From Symbiodinium natans (Eukaryota > Sar > Dinophyceae > Suessiales > Symbiodiniaceae), in NCBI GenBank assembly GCA_905221605.1, contig CAJNDS010002113.1:343001-407000 (forward strand): a stretch of 64,000 nt of DNA. The letters are read 5' to 3'. The notes under the pieces were generated by a model that was not told the DNA's origin, searched no databases, and saw only the letters and a list, made by a program, of their open reading frames with translations. The translations under genes and the position numbers were made by a program. Shown one piece after another: positions 10,733-20,149 of the stretch; the stretch's first letter is position 1, and each line of letters begins with the position of its first letter.

Positions 10733-10757
10733 ACTCACTCACTCACTCACTCACTCC
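10733..10757. repeat. (CACT)n microsatellite
   Basis: Seven or so tandem ACTC units in a gap between repeats and the next exon. Confidence 0.9.
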
Positions 10758-10833
10758 CCGGTTCCACACCCAAAGCCCTTAAAGATTTAGGGTTTAGGGG
10801 TTTAGGGTTTGGGGTTTCCCGAAATGTGCCGAG

Positions 10834-10928
10834 GACATGTACACTGCCCTCAAGATGATTGCAGACTTCAAGCGGAGCTGCAATGGCAAGGCGAAGCCCA
10901 TGCCCCCGGAAATCGAGCCTTGGAGCTT
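10834..10928 (+). CDS. Exon of an unidentified protein
   Basis: Acceptor TGCCGAG|GACATG; phase 0 in, phase 2 out if the donor is CTT|GTTGTG. Reads DMYTALKMIADFKRSCNG then KAKPMPPEIEPW with clear coding character. A (TTA/ATT)n microsatellite follows at 10955-11030. Family not recognised. Confidence 0.65.
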
Positions 10929-11046
10929 GTTGTGTTTTTCTTTTTTGTTGGTGTCATTATTATTATTATTATGATTATTATGATTGTTATTATTATTTTT
11001 ATGATTATTATGATTATTAATGTTATTCTTGGATAAATTTTATTCT

Positions 11047-11662
11047 TTAGTTAAACTGTGGGGAGTTCAGGCTTCTGGAGTACAGGGTTTGGGGGCTGAG
11101 GGCTTGGGCCTCTTTAGGGGGGGCCTTGTGTTGCATTTTTTGCTCAGGGGCTTCTACTGTGGTTTCTAGTCTATGGGGTTTTTGAGCAGGGGCGGAGGGT
11201 TCCGCCAGAGTTGGCGCTTGAACGCTCAGCAATTTTAACCCCGCCCCCCCCCCCCCCCCCCCCCACAACAAGCAGAGAAACGTTCCTAAACCCTAAACCC
11301 TAAACCCGAAACCCTAAACCCTAAACCCTAAACCCAGGGAACGGCGACTTGCGACTCTAGGTCCTAACAGGGAGCTGGGTGGGAAATCGGTACCTTACAT
11401 CTCCGATCTCTCACTGCAAGAGCCACTAACCCGAAACCCGAAACCCTAAACCCTAAACCCTAAACCATAAACCCTAAACCCCCGAACCCCCGAACCCCCG
11501 AAGTCCCAAAACCAAGTCACGCCGACGGCCTCCAGGGTTTAGGGTTGAGGGTTGAGGGTTTAGGGCTTGAGGGTTGAGGGTTTAGGGCTTGGGGTTTGGG
11601 GTTTGGGGTTTAGGGTTTAGGGTTTGGGGTTTAGGGTTTAGGGTTTAGGGTATTTTTTTCAG
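11047..11662. other. Intron-like stretch
   Basis: Poly-C run near 11244-11262, CCCTAAA blocks at 11286-11334 and 11430-11485, a TTTAGGG block at 11534-11650. No supported exon. Confidence 0.5.
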
Positions 11663-11763
11663 GGCCTTGCAGTGCCATCAGCCGAGGTCGAAGCAACAGT
11701 TCCCTGGAAGCACTTCAAGCCCGGCCTGGGCGCAGGATCTCCCGAGGATGAGAGCTTTTGGGG
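11663..11763 (+). CDS. Exon of an unidentified protein
   Basis: Excellent acceptor TATTTTTTTCAG|GGC. 101 nt, phase 0 in and 2 out, with donor GG|GTTTAG taken from the TTTAGGG array that follows. Reads GLAVPSAEVEATVPWKHF then KPGLGAGSPEDESF. Likely the same transcript as 10834-10928, but the phases do not join directly, so an exon may be missed. Not recognised. Confidence 0.65.
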
Positions 11764-12200
11764 GTTTAGGGTTTAGGGTTTAGGGTTTAGGGTTCAGGGT
11801 TTAGGGTTTAGGGTTTGCGTAGTCATGTATTGTGGGCCCTTGAGAGGGGACTCCCTACATGCCCCCTCTATACCCTGCAAAACCCCAGGGCCCATACTTT
11901 GACGAAGGTGAGGGACCAGATAGAGGGACCATGTAGCTACCCTTGGACTTTGGGCGGTGCGGGATTCGGCTCTAGGGCTTCGGGTTTTCAGGGTTTCGTG
12001 GCTAAACCCTAAACTTAACTCTAAACCCTAAACTCTAAACCCTAAACCCTAAACTCTAAACCCCAAACCCTATAAACCTTAAGCCCTCTAAAGCATTCCC
12101 CTTCCCTGTCTTCGCCTAAGGCCATTGTGACGGGGGCCCCGATGCCATAGCCTGCCATTTGGTCGCGGAGCCCTGGGGGTCTGAAGGGTTCCCCAGACTC

Positions 12201-12290
12201 CTAGGACCCAGAGTAGGCCCTTATTCCCTTTTTAGGGTTTAGGTTCCTTGAAAACCCCCTTTAAACCAAACAGGGCACCTTTTCTCTTTA
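12201..12290. repeat. Family E spacer element (E1)
   Basis: Shares CAGAGTAGG, TTATTCCCTTTTTAGGGTTT and AAACCAAACAGGGCACC with copies at 30612, 32795, 51376 and 52040. Non-coding dispersed repeat; ends not clearly defined. Confidence 0.55.
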
Positions 12291-12444
12291 GGGGAATACC
12301 AAGAAATTAGAAATGGCTCATTCGGTGGCCATCGCCGGAAGGGAATCCCTTCCCCCTCAAAGCCCAAAACCCGAAACGCAACTGTGAAGGCCCTCAGCCC
12401 AAAGCACCCGAAAGCGCCCTACCTCAGCCTTGAAATGCGAGCCA

Positions 12445-12550
12445 GAGCCCTAAACCCTAAACCCTAAGCCCTGAGCCCTGAACCCTAAACCCTAAACCCT
12501 AAACCCTAAACCCTAAACCCTAAACCCTAAACCCTAAACCCTACGCCCTA
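12445..12550. repeat. CCCTAAA array
   Basis: Nearly pure (CCCTAAA)n, upstream of the exon at 12597. Confidence 0.95.
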
Positions 12551-12596
12551 ATGGACTCCCGAACCTCACAACCCCAAAGCCCCAAAGCCCCACAAG

Positions 12597-12663
12597 CCCA
12601 CATCCCCGGGCCTCGCGCGGTCCTTTCCTGCTGGCGCGGAGGGCCGCAGACTTCGTCCACGGA
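12597..12663 (+). CDS. Exon of an unidentified protein
   Basis: Acceptor CCACAAG|C; phase 2 in, phase 0 out at CACGGA|GTTTAG, again a repeat-derived donor. Reads PRASRGPFLLARRAADFVH with high GC at third positions. Two other frames are open but less codon-like. Confidence 0.5.
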
Positions 12664-12889
12664 GTTTAGGGTCTAGGGCCTAGGGCTCGCACGGCTCATG
12701 GTTTCTGGGTCCAAGTGTACCCAAACTCCAAGATAACGGCCCTTCTTATGGGTTTTTGGGCTATTGCTTTACATACTTTGAGGGTCCAGGTAGAGCTTAA
12801 GGTTCAGGGTTACGTTAAGGCCGGGACTTTTGACTCTACGGATGGAGGGAATTCGGGTTAGGGTTTTACGGTTGCCCTCTCAACTCCAG

Positions 12890-12948
12890 CTGAAGAGGCC
12901 CAGAGGGTGTGTCAGCGGACGCAGACTTTCAAGCCCCAAATCCCTAGC
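12890..12948 (+). CDS. Exon of an unidentified protein
   Basis: Acceptor CAACTCCAG|CT, reads AEEAQRVCQRTQTFK, donor perhaps TCG|GTGGGA; phase 1 in. Charged helix. Not recognised. Confidence 0.5.
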
Positions 12949-13343
12949 TCGGTGGGACCTTGAGATGCGATGTTAGCACTTAAGAGTTTAGGAATATGTT
13001 TTCAAGAGTTTGAAGCACCAGGTCAGATCCCAAAAGTAAGGGTAGCGGTATGGCGAAGTCATCGGCCCGAGATCGCAAGCAGTCTGCGCTTTGCAGTGTG
13101 TCACACGCCATTGCTCTCCAGTGACATGTCTCGGCCAGCACCCCTCAACCCTAAGCCCTAAACCCTGAACCCGAAATCCTGAACTGTACACCCTGAACCC
13201 TTAATCCGAAAGCCGGCGAACGGAAGGCACAGAGCCCTAGTGGCCACAGAGCCTAAGGCTTACAGCCCCAAAACCTCTGCATGCCCGCTTGCAGCATCTG
13301 AACGTGACACCTTCGACCTGCCCCAAACTAGGTAGACGGATGT

Positions 13344-13366
13344 TATATATATATATATATAGATAC

Positions 13367-13397
<31 letters not shown>
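13344..13397. repeat. (TA)n microsatellite
   Basis: Two TA runs separated by GATACAGA. Between 12949 and 13935 I see no supported exon; the 144-codon minus frame at 13450-13884 has no splice support. Confidence 0.9.
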
Positions 13398-13402
<5 letters not shown>

Positions 13403-13935
13403 TTTGTTCCCTTTTATTGGGTTTAAGAGGATCATCTTCAGGAATATGTTCAGAGGGCTTTAAAGGGCCATCCTAGCAAAGGATCCCGCTCAACAGATTG
13501 GCAGCTGCAGCTTTTAGACCCTTCTTCTCTTTCAAGCCTCGAGCTTGAAGTAGCCCTAATGCCCTGACAGCATCCCCCCCCCAAAAAAAAGAAGTAAAAG
13601 ACAATCACACACACACACACAGAGCCCAAACCATCCGAACAACTGCATCCGGTCCCGGCGGATACCAGAGACAGATGTCTCGGCCGCAGGGCGGAAAGGA
13701 CGCTGCCCCCAGAAGTCAGCCCAGCTGGGGTCTCAAATGCAATCTCAAATGCTCCGGGCATGAGGCGCTTAATTTCAAGGTTTAGGGTATTTAGGGTGTA
13801 TCCGGACATCCCCAGCCCTGCCGCCTCAACTTTGCAGCCTAGCCTAGTGGTCTGGGACTTTGCGAACTCCCCTCTTGGGCGCAAGGTTCAGAGTGCTTAG
13901 AGCGTGGGGTTCGGGGTCTACAGGGGTTTAGGGTT

Positions 13936-14012
13936 TACTTGGAGGTTCATGGGTAGAGCAATAGCTATAGCTACCCTTCGAACCCAACTTATAGCTACCC
14001 ATGAACCTTCAA
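13936..14012. mobile_element. Family C inverted-repeat element (C1)
   Basis: TACTTGGAGGTTCATGGGTA on the left mirrored by TACCCATGAACCTTCAA on the right, with CTATAGCTA in the core. Nine or more related copies in the window. Confidence 0.8.
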
Positions 14013-14372
14013 CCTTGGCGTAGGGCCTCATGGGGAATCTCTCGGACAATTGAGGTGCTTGGCAAAGGGGTCTGGGGGGAGCGGAGCAAAATAGAGGTGC
14101 CCCGTCTGTACCCCAAGCGCAGTAGACTTACGCCTGAAAAGGAGGGTACCCCCCGAATTCCCGGAAATCTCCAGGTGAGTCGGTGTGGGCTGCTAGGTTT
14201 TATCGAGGGAATAAGGGGGTATGGAAGGGGTTCCGAATTAAGGGCCCATACCAAGGGACCATGCAACAACCCTTAGAACTCTGGGTTGACTTAAGATCGG
14301 AAGAGAACAAGAGCTCGCGAGCGGTTTCGAAGCTGGCTTGGCTCTGGGGGAGACCCCGTCAGTGCGGCGCAG

Positions 14373-14439
14373 GCCTTAGGCAGTCTCCAAACTCTGCATT
14401 CCGAAGCGCGCGAGAAAAGGCCCCACAAAAAGCACAAAG
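14373..14439 (+). CDS. Exon, Lys/His-rich
   Basis: Acceptor CGGCGCAG|GCC; reads ALGSLQTLHSEAREKRPHKK. A GC-type donor AAAG|GCAGCT would leave a 54-nt intron before the poly-Ala exon, but the phases do not match, so one boundary is wrong. Probably the same gene as 14494-14668. Confidence 0.45.
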
Positions 14440-14493
14440 GCAGCTGCGATCTGGGGTCCTCCTCGGCCCTCCTTTCTCTGGCCTCCCTTGGAG

Positions 14494-14668
14494 GCAAAAG
14501 ATCCTGGAGCGCCTGGTGGCCGAAGCCCCAGCCGCCGCAGCCGCCGCGGCCGCGGCCGCCGCGGCCGCCTCCGCTCCGCCCTCGGCCTTGGCTCTGCCGG
14601 GCTCCCGGCCCGCGAGCGTGCCGAGCGCCCCGCCGCCGACGCCAGACGAGCGCTTGGAGCAGTTGAAG
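14494..14668 (+). CDS. Poly-alanine / Pro-Ser-rich exon
   Basis: Acceptor at the end of a pyrimidine tract (CCTCCCTTGGAG|G), donor AAG|GTCGGC. Reads KILERLVAEAP, then about 13 Ala from GCC/GCG codons (14526-14570), then an S/P/A linker ending in PTPDERLEQLK. Mixed Ala codons show the run is not a recent pure triplet expansion. A low-complexity linker between two short helices. Family unknown. Confidence 0.6.
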
Positions 14669-15198
14669 GTCGGCGAAACGGGGCTTCTATCCGGTGATGC
14701 CGCCTCCAAAATCCCTTGCCAAGGTTCATCAGACTGGGTACTCAGGGTATAGTTTTTTTAGATCGTGTTTATGCAGGGATGATAAGGGGATAAGGAGGAG
14801 CTATAGGGTCCTCCTGTACGAGTCCTATGATTCTTCCACGAGCTCAAACTCGAAGCTGGTGACTCGAAATCCCGAAACCCTACAGCGGCTTCGCGCCCTG
14901 AGAAGGGAAACCCTTCCATTCAGAGTCCCCCAAAGTCTACTATTCTGTACTTACTGGCTCAAAACCCAACTTTTCAACTTTTGGGCTTCTTACAACGTAG
15001 TATATTCTGAAAGTTCCAACTTTTATTTCCTTGGGTTTTGGGCCAGTAAGTGTAGGTGATGACTCGAAAATCCCTTGCCATGTCCCGCCTCCCAAAATAG
15101 TGGCGAACAGTTGCTGAGGTGGCCTTCGGGGTCTGGAGCCCCCTGAAAAGAGTCAGCTTTAGGCCCCCGAACCCTAAACACGCACACTCTAAACCCCC

Positions 15199-15322
15199 TA
15201 CTTGGAGGTTCGTAGGTATCTGAAAGAAGTGTTGTAAGTACCCTAGACAGGGATATCACCAGCTAGCAGGAGAGTTTCCCGACATATCACCCCACTTATA
15301 GCTGCCCATGAACCTTCAAGTA
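15199..15322. mobile_element. Family C inverted-repeat element (C2, diverged)
   Basis: CTACTTGGAGGTTCGTAGGTA on one side and TGCCCATGAACCTTCAAGTA on the other. The core differs from other copies (GATATCACC motifs). Confidence 0.65.
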
Positions 15323-15432
15323 ACCCTAAACCCTAAGCCCTAAGCCCTAAACCCTAAGCCCGAAGCCCTAAACCCTAAACCCTAAACCCCAAAGCCCCAA
15401 ACCCCTTAACCCCGAAAATGCCCCGGCGCCAG

Positions 15433-15467
15433 GTCGACGGAGCCGAACTCTGTGGGGACGAGGCAGG
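15433..15467 (+). CDS. Small exon candidate
   Basis: Acceptor GCGCCAG|GTC, reads VDGAELCGDEA, donor AGG|GTTTTG. Phase 0 in matches phase 0 out of 14668. Short, so tentative. Confidence 0.4.
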
Positions 15468-15599
15468 GTTTTGTTGGGTTTTTCGGTTCGGGGATTTGGG
15501 GTTTAGGGGTTTTTTATTGAGGGATTTTAGGAACTTTCTGTAGGATTCTTAGGTAACCTACAACAAGATAGGTTTTGGGTTCTTAAGGTAGAGGACAGT

Positions 15600-16300
15600 C
15601 GGTATTTAGAGGGTGCTAGGGTTTGGTGTGCCATGTAGCATGCATCTCGGCCCACAAATCTTTTCACCGCCGCCCATAATGTCTACAACCCGTAGAGCCC
15701 GCTGCCAATACCCCTGAATTTTAATGCTACGCGACCTGCCTCGGCCGGGGCCTTCGCAGGGCGGGTGAGAAGGTGCTGTTTGGCTTCCGCGCTTTGAGAG
15801 GCTTCGTGCAGTTATTTCCTTTTGGGGACCCTGTTGGAACACACCAAAGGTCGGAGTGATGAGAGCAAGCAAGGACAACTAGGTTTGGGTGAGGGGAACA
15901 AAGCCTTTCCAGCTCAAGCAAGGCGGAATTAACGTAAAATAGCGCCAGCAAGAGTTGGAAGGGTGAGGAAGGCAGGCAGCAAGCGTGCAGGCAGGTGGGA
16001 GGAGGGAGGGTCAGCAAGGGGGAAAAGAGGCCCAACCGCCCCCTGGTCTTGCTGCGCCGTGGGTACCCGTACCCAGTCCAGCCAAAAAGTGCCAAATAAA
16101 GGGGTGCAATCTGCACAGAGGGCGCTGGGGAGGTGCTTTGTGCTTCGTACTCCACCAACACCTAAGGCCCGAGGCCTCGGCGCGTTCAGGAAGGTGCCTG
16201 GTTCATTCCAAAAAAAGCCAGAGGTATCTCTTGCATTAAGCCCATTTAAGCCCTCTAAGCCTCAAGTAGCTGGGCTCTTTGGGGTCAGGAAGAAAACCCC
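15600..16300. other. Repeat-free region with competing ORFs
   Basis: No telomere-like repeats. Open frames exist on both strands (for example minus 15727-16161 and plus 15963-16505), none with decisive splice or codon support. A donor-like GCGG|GTGAGA lies near 15765. It may hide an exon of the gene continuing at 16362. Confidence 0.3.
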
Positions 16301-16361
16301 CTACCCCTATGTCCCCAACCTCCCAAACACCCCGCGGGCGATATGGCGTTACCTCGTCCAG

Positions 16362-16432
16362 GCTTGGTTCGCCGACGCCTCCTTGCGCGCCGACCTGCGG
16401 GCCGCTGTGCGCGAGGCACGCTTGGCGCTGAG
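16362..16432 (+). CDS. Exon, Arg/Ala-rich helix
   Basis: Acceptor CGTCCAG|GCT, donor CTGAG|GTTTCG; 71 nt, phase 0 in, 2 out. Reads AWFADASLRADLRAAVREAR, a clear amphipathic helix with GC-ending codons. Probably belongs with 14373-15467. A CCCTAAA array follows at 16485-16590, an exception to the usual orientation. Confidence 0.6.
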
Positions 16433-16484
16433 GTTTCGGGGGCTCCCTGGGCTACGAACCCGGAAAAAATCCTCATCCCTCAGC

Positions 16485-16600
16485 CCTATAAACCCTAAAC
16501 CCTAAACCCTAAACCCTAAACCCTAAACCCTAAACCCTAAACCCTAAACCCTAAACCCTAAACCCTAAACCCTTAACTTAAACCCTAAAACCTAAACCCG
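16485..16600. repeat. CCCTAAA array
   Basis: About 100 bp of (CCCTAAA)n downstream of an exon, opposite to the usual order. 16600-17130 has (CT)n and (TA)n microsatellites at 16723-16760, then an AT-rich stretch. Confidence 0.95.
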
Positions 16601-16724
16601 AAACCCTAAACCTATGGACCTCAGACCCAAACCTTGAGCCTGAACCCTGAACCCTACAATTCTACAACCCGCTTGGGGCAAGCCGTGCCATGACCCTCGC
16701 CGGCTCTGTGTGCATTTTGACCAA

Positions 16725-16756
<32 letters not shown>

Positions 16757-17132
16757 TTATTTATTTGTATATTTATTTATATGTATACTTAAATGTATGT
16801 ATCTAGCTATTGATAGGAAAACTCATATAGTTGATAAATGATTGCATATTCAAGATATAGCTAGTGTATGACTATTATCTAGCTAACATATACTCAACTA
16901 TGTGTTAATGAAAGAGCGTGGATTTCAAATAGTACGGAGAAGAATACAAAATGTCAGAATCAGAACGGTGTCAGCGCAGAACGACGACAGTTTCGAGGAT
17001 AACAGCATGGCACGCCCGAGTAGTCTTCGAGAAAAACCGCATGTCCTGGCGCACCGCGCGGCATCAGTTACCTACCTACCCCTACTTGCTTTTCAGTGCT
17101 GACACACAGTTTGGGGAATAAGAACGCCAAGA

Positions 17133-17825
17133 ATGATAAGATGCAGTGTGCTTGAAGTGGCACTTCCTCGCGTGTTGCTGATCTCTTTCCTGCTTCCGTA
17201 TTTATGTTGCGTTGTTGCGTTGACTCATGAGTTTCATTCTTGTTCTTCTCGTGCTTGCTGGTCAGCACCTCAGACTTTGACGGCAAGACGACAGCTGAGC
17301 AGTCCAGAAGGAAGGGCGCCTCCACCCTTCGCTCTGTGGGACAGCCGCCTTCAGCGCCTTCGAGTGCTTCTTCCCCTGCAAGGGCAACACAGGCCCCGGC
17401 CGTGCGAGACCAAGAATAGCACAGATGCTGCTGCAAAGACCAAGGCAGGGCCCACGGTTGCCACCACACACTCCTTCGTGACCGCCGCCAGAAGGAACGG
17501 TCGCGACGCCAAGCTGATACTCTTGCTGGTCGTATTCTTGAGGTGTTGGTCAGCCCTCCGGAGCGACGCCCAGAGCGACGCCCTAGCGATGAAAAGATTT
17601 GACTTCAACAGTTTGATTGGCACTGACAGCTGGCCCGGAACACAAAACCCTGTAAAGCGACGGGTTGGGTCGGGGCCGAGAACCAAAACCATCAAAGCCC
17701 TTGAAAAGCGACGGGGAACACCGAAAAACGACGACATACAGGTTTTGACGGTTGCTCATATGGGCTCGTCACTTGCGTCGTTGGATGCAGTGGATGTAGA
17801 GCCGTCTCCTTCATCCGGCTGTTAA
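17133..17825 (+). CDS. Hypothetical 230-codon ORF, possible membrane protein
   Basis: Longest + strand ORF in repeat-poor sequence. It starts at ATG and ends at TAA. Residues about 9-29 form a hydrophobic N-terminal segment (VALPRVLLISFLLPYLCCVV), a signal peptide or anchor. A second hydrophobic stretch near residue 128 reads LILLLVVFL. The C-terminus is basic, then Ser-rich. Codon use is less GC-biased than in the small exons, and a 128-codon frame is open on the minus strand. It may be an intronless gene, a retrogene relic or chance. No family recognised. Confidence 0.45.
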   Translation: MIRCSVLEVALPRVLLISFLLPYLCCVVALTHEFHSCSSRACWSAPQTLTARRQLSSPEGRAPPPFALWDSRLQRLRVLLPLQGQHRPRPCETKNSTDAAAKTKAGPTVATTHSFVTAARRNGRDAKLILLLVVFLRCWSALRSDAQSDALAMKRFDFNSLIGTDSWPGTQNPVKRRVGSGPRTKTIKALEKRRGTPKNDDIQVLTVAHMGSSLASLDAVDVEPSPSSGC

Positions 17826-17972
17826 GTGCTCAGGCTCAGGACGGCGCCGCCCTGCTCGCGAGCTTGAAACGTGTTCGAGCCTCGTCGATGGCGCAGGGGT
17901 ATGCACGGCCGCATGGATGAATTTAGAGTTCCGGGGAAAATCTGTTCGCTATTTATCCTAGCTTCTTCTTAG

Positions 17973-18140
17973 GACAAGGCCCTGCAAGCAGCGAAGCAGC
18001 TCCTCGCGAAGAAGCTTCTGCGCCGAAAGTCGACAGAGGCAGAGAAGAAAGCCCGCAAGGGAGCCCGGCAACTGTTGTGCGCCGCCGAAAAGCGGCCGAC
18101 CGGCGCTCGGCGGCCGCGGCTCCGCCGAGACTCTGCTTAA
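17973..18140 (+). CDS. Lys/Arg/Ala-rich exon, possibly 3'-terminal
   Basis: Acceptor CTTCTTCTTAG|GAC with a good pyrimidine tract. Reads DKALQAAKQLLAKKLLRRKS then TEAEKKARKGARQLL with strongly GC-ending codons: a basic helical segment. If unspliced it stops at TAA 18138-18140, and that TAA lies in the TGCTTAAGAACC end of a family B element. Alternatively a GC-type donor before 18134 joins it to 18186-18405. Not recognised. Confidence 0.6.
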   Translation, partial: DKALQAAKQLLAKKLLRRKSTEAEKKARKGARQLLCAAEKRPTGARRPRLRRDSA

Positions 18141-18153
18141 GAACCCCCCCAAA
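18133..18153. mobile_element. Family B element, single end (B2)
   Basis: TGCTTAAGAACCCCCCC plus a short A-run matches the left end of family B. No mirrored end is found downstream, so this is a solo or truncated end touching the coding exon. Confidence 0.6.
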
Positions 18154-18185
18154 GTCCAGTTTTTGGGCGTACGTGGCCCGCTAAG

Positions 18186-18405
18186 TTAACGTATGGGATT
18201 CGGATTTCCCTGAAGAATTGCCGCGTAGACATGACGAAGGCGTTTTGTGGCGACGAGGGGCGGTGACCACGCCGGGGCAGCAGTCGTGCTGCCTCCGAGA
18301 GGATGGCTTCTTGAAATACAGGAGCTCGGGGCCCTCGCCAACTCTGGATGTGGGCGCGCCCTTATGGAGGACGACGGTTCAAGGCAGGAGCGGACCGGCT
18401 GATGG
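18186..18405 (+). CDS. Exon of an unidentified protein
   Basis: Acceptor CGCTAAG|TT and canonical donor GATGG|GTGAGTT enclose a 220-nt open frame (phase 1 in, 2 out) with GC-ending codons. Reads DSDFPEELPRRHDEGVL then LREDGFLKYRSSGPSPTLD. The intron that follows is filled with (TA)n and (TATG)n repeats. Likely continues the gene of 17973-18140. Confidence 0.55.
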
Positions 18406-18411
18406 GTGAGT

Positions 18412-18473
18412 TATCTATATATATATATATATATATCTATATATATATATAAATATCTATGTTTGTATGTACA

Positions 18474-18552
<79 letters not shown>

Positions 18553-18752
18553 GTATGTATATGTACATGTATATGTATATGTGTATGCGTATGCGTATGC
18601 GTATGCGTATGTGTATGTGTATGCGTATATATGTATATATCTGAGGAGACCATCTGTCACGTGTATACATACATATATACATATACACATATATACAGAT
18701 ATACATATATACATATATACATATATACATATATACATATATACATATATTC
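18412..18752. repeat. (TA)n, (TATATG)n and (TATACA)n microsatellite cluster
   Basis: (TA)n at 18412-18450, (TATATG)n drifting to (TATGCG)n at 18467-18640, and (TACATA)n at 18664-18752, the reverse complement type. All long open frames here on both strands are repeat artefacts. The two outer blocks are inverted relative to each other. Confidence 0.95.
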
Positions 18753-18932
18753 ATAGCAGGCCCTATGAGCCTGAAAAGCCCTATGCACCCTACCCCCCCG
18801 CCACCCAAACCCAGCACAAACCACAGGGCAGGAGAGGGGAAACCCTGAACCTTGAACCCAAAACCCTAACGAGTGGCAATTTGAAGGCCCAAAATCCTAC
18901 AGCCGAGCCTTAAACCCTAAGCCCAAACCTTA

Positions 18933-19079
18933 AATGAAATTCTCACTAAACAACAAACCAAACTCTTCCCAGATACAGCAGCAACAATAAATGTAATATC
19001 TTCATTCCACGCAAAATCAAAATTGGAAATAGCCATATTTCAATATAATATTTCACAGGCTATTTGTAACACTATTTGA
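18933..19079 (+). CDS. AT-rich open frame, fragment
   Basis: 48 codons plus TGA with AT-ending codons, unlike every other coding piece here. Reads NEILTKQQTKLFPDTAATIN then ISSFHAKSKLEIAIFQYN. Looks like real protein of foreign codon usage, possibly the remnant of a mobile or viral-type insertion. No start codon seen. Not identified. Confidence 0.4.
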   Translation, partial: NEILTKQQTKLFPDTAATINVISSFHAKSKLEIAIFQYNISQAICNTI

Positions 19080-19137
19080 AAGAAATAAATCAACAATATT
19101 TCTAATTTAGCAAGTTTCATTTCCAGACATCTGGCTT

Positions 19138-19605
19138 GACTTAATCATCCGAGTGGCGCCGTCGGGCCGGCTCACTTTCGCCACCCACATCAAGCCAGCC
19201 AATTTGTGTCATAACATCGCTGCAGATTCGTGCCATTCTGGCGACAGCGGAACTGTGTAGGTACGCCCGCAACTCCACGTTCTGGGAGGATTCGATCATA
19301 CCAGTTGAAAGGCTCTACTCGTGCTTGACTGGGTGCATGAGATGATGGTGACCACCTCTGGCGCCGGTGGAAGCAACGAGAGTCCTTGCTTCAAGTCGCT
19401 TCCCAAGCAGCCCAGCAGGGGTATACCGCTCTGGTTTTGTTTGCCTTTTCACAAATGTTGGCAGCAGATCGGTGTGATTAGCCTTCTACGCTGGCTGGAG
19501 CGGGAGCTCGACGAAGCAGGGGTTCGCCGTCATGCTTTTCGGCTTGCATTTGCAAACCCCTACCCACACCTGTATGTCAAAGTCCGCAATATGCGTCGAA
19601 CTTGA
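19138..19605 (+). CDS. Two overlapping open frames, unidentified
   Basis: Frame one (to TGA near 19345) reads LATAELCRYARNSTFWEDS. The second (19312-19605) reads KALLVLDWVHEMMVTTSG and ends LYVKVRNMRRT. Each looks protein-like where the other is weak, so either a frameshift near 19310-19345 or a missed intron. The piece is GC-richer than its AT-rich flanks. No family recognised. Confidence 0.4.
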
Positions 19606-19637
19606 ATGGAGGTTGGAGGGCCAAGGGGGATGAAGGT

Positions 19638-19722
19638 AAATATCTTTCAAGTTGCTATCTCTTTTGATGAAGATGATGATGTTATTGAAGAAGAACTTGA
19701 TAGTGGTGGAAGTATTTAAATT
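19638..19722 (+). CDS. AT-rich acidic open frame, fragment
   Basis: Reads NIFQVAISFDEDDDVIEEEL and stops at TAA. AT-ending codons like 18933-19079. Further short AT-rich frames continue to about 19910. Probably part of the same decayed insertion. Confidence 0.35.
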
Positions 19723-20064
19723 GCAGAACTTTGCGCAATCAATCCAAATAGATCAAAACCCATAAAATCAGATGAAAGTACAAACAATAATGCCAACAAT
19801 TAGTACATTTTGATGAAGAAGGTATCCTTCCCAACAACCAATTGATTCAACACATGCGCAACATATTGTAAATGTATATACTGCTACTGCAAAAGAAGTA
19901 TTTTAATTTGAGATAGTATACTGGGACCTGATGTTGGTACGATTATAGAAAAACTACTACCATGAACCACAGACCATGGATCAAAGGGGGAGGGGAGAGG
20001 GGGAAACCCTAATCTCTAACCCAAAGCCTACCATGATCGGGGGGAGGGGGGGGGGTTGAGGGGC

Positions 20065-20136
20065 CCAAAAACCCTAAACCCTAAACCTTAAACCCTAAAC
20101 CCTAAACCCCAAACCCTAAACCCTAAACCCTAAACC
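20065..20136. repeat. CCCTAAA array
   Basis: (CCCTAAA)n immediately upstream of the first called exon of the J-protein gene. Confidence 0.95.
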
Positions 20137-20149
20137 CGGAATCCTCCAG

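Noticed and set aside
18406-18913. Several 60-148 codon ORFs on both strands
   Set aside because: They consist of Tyr/Ile/Val/His repeats from TA, TATG and TACA microsatellites; all frames are open for the same reason.
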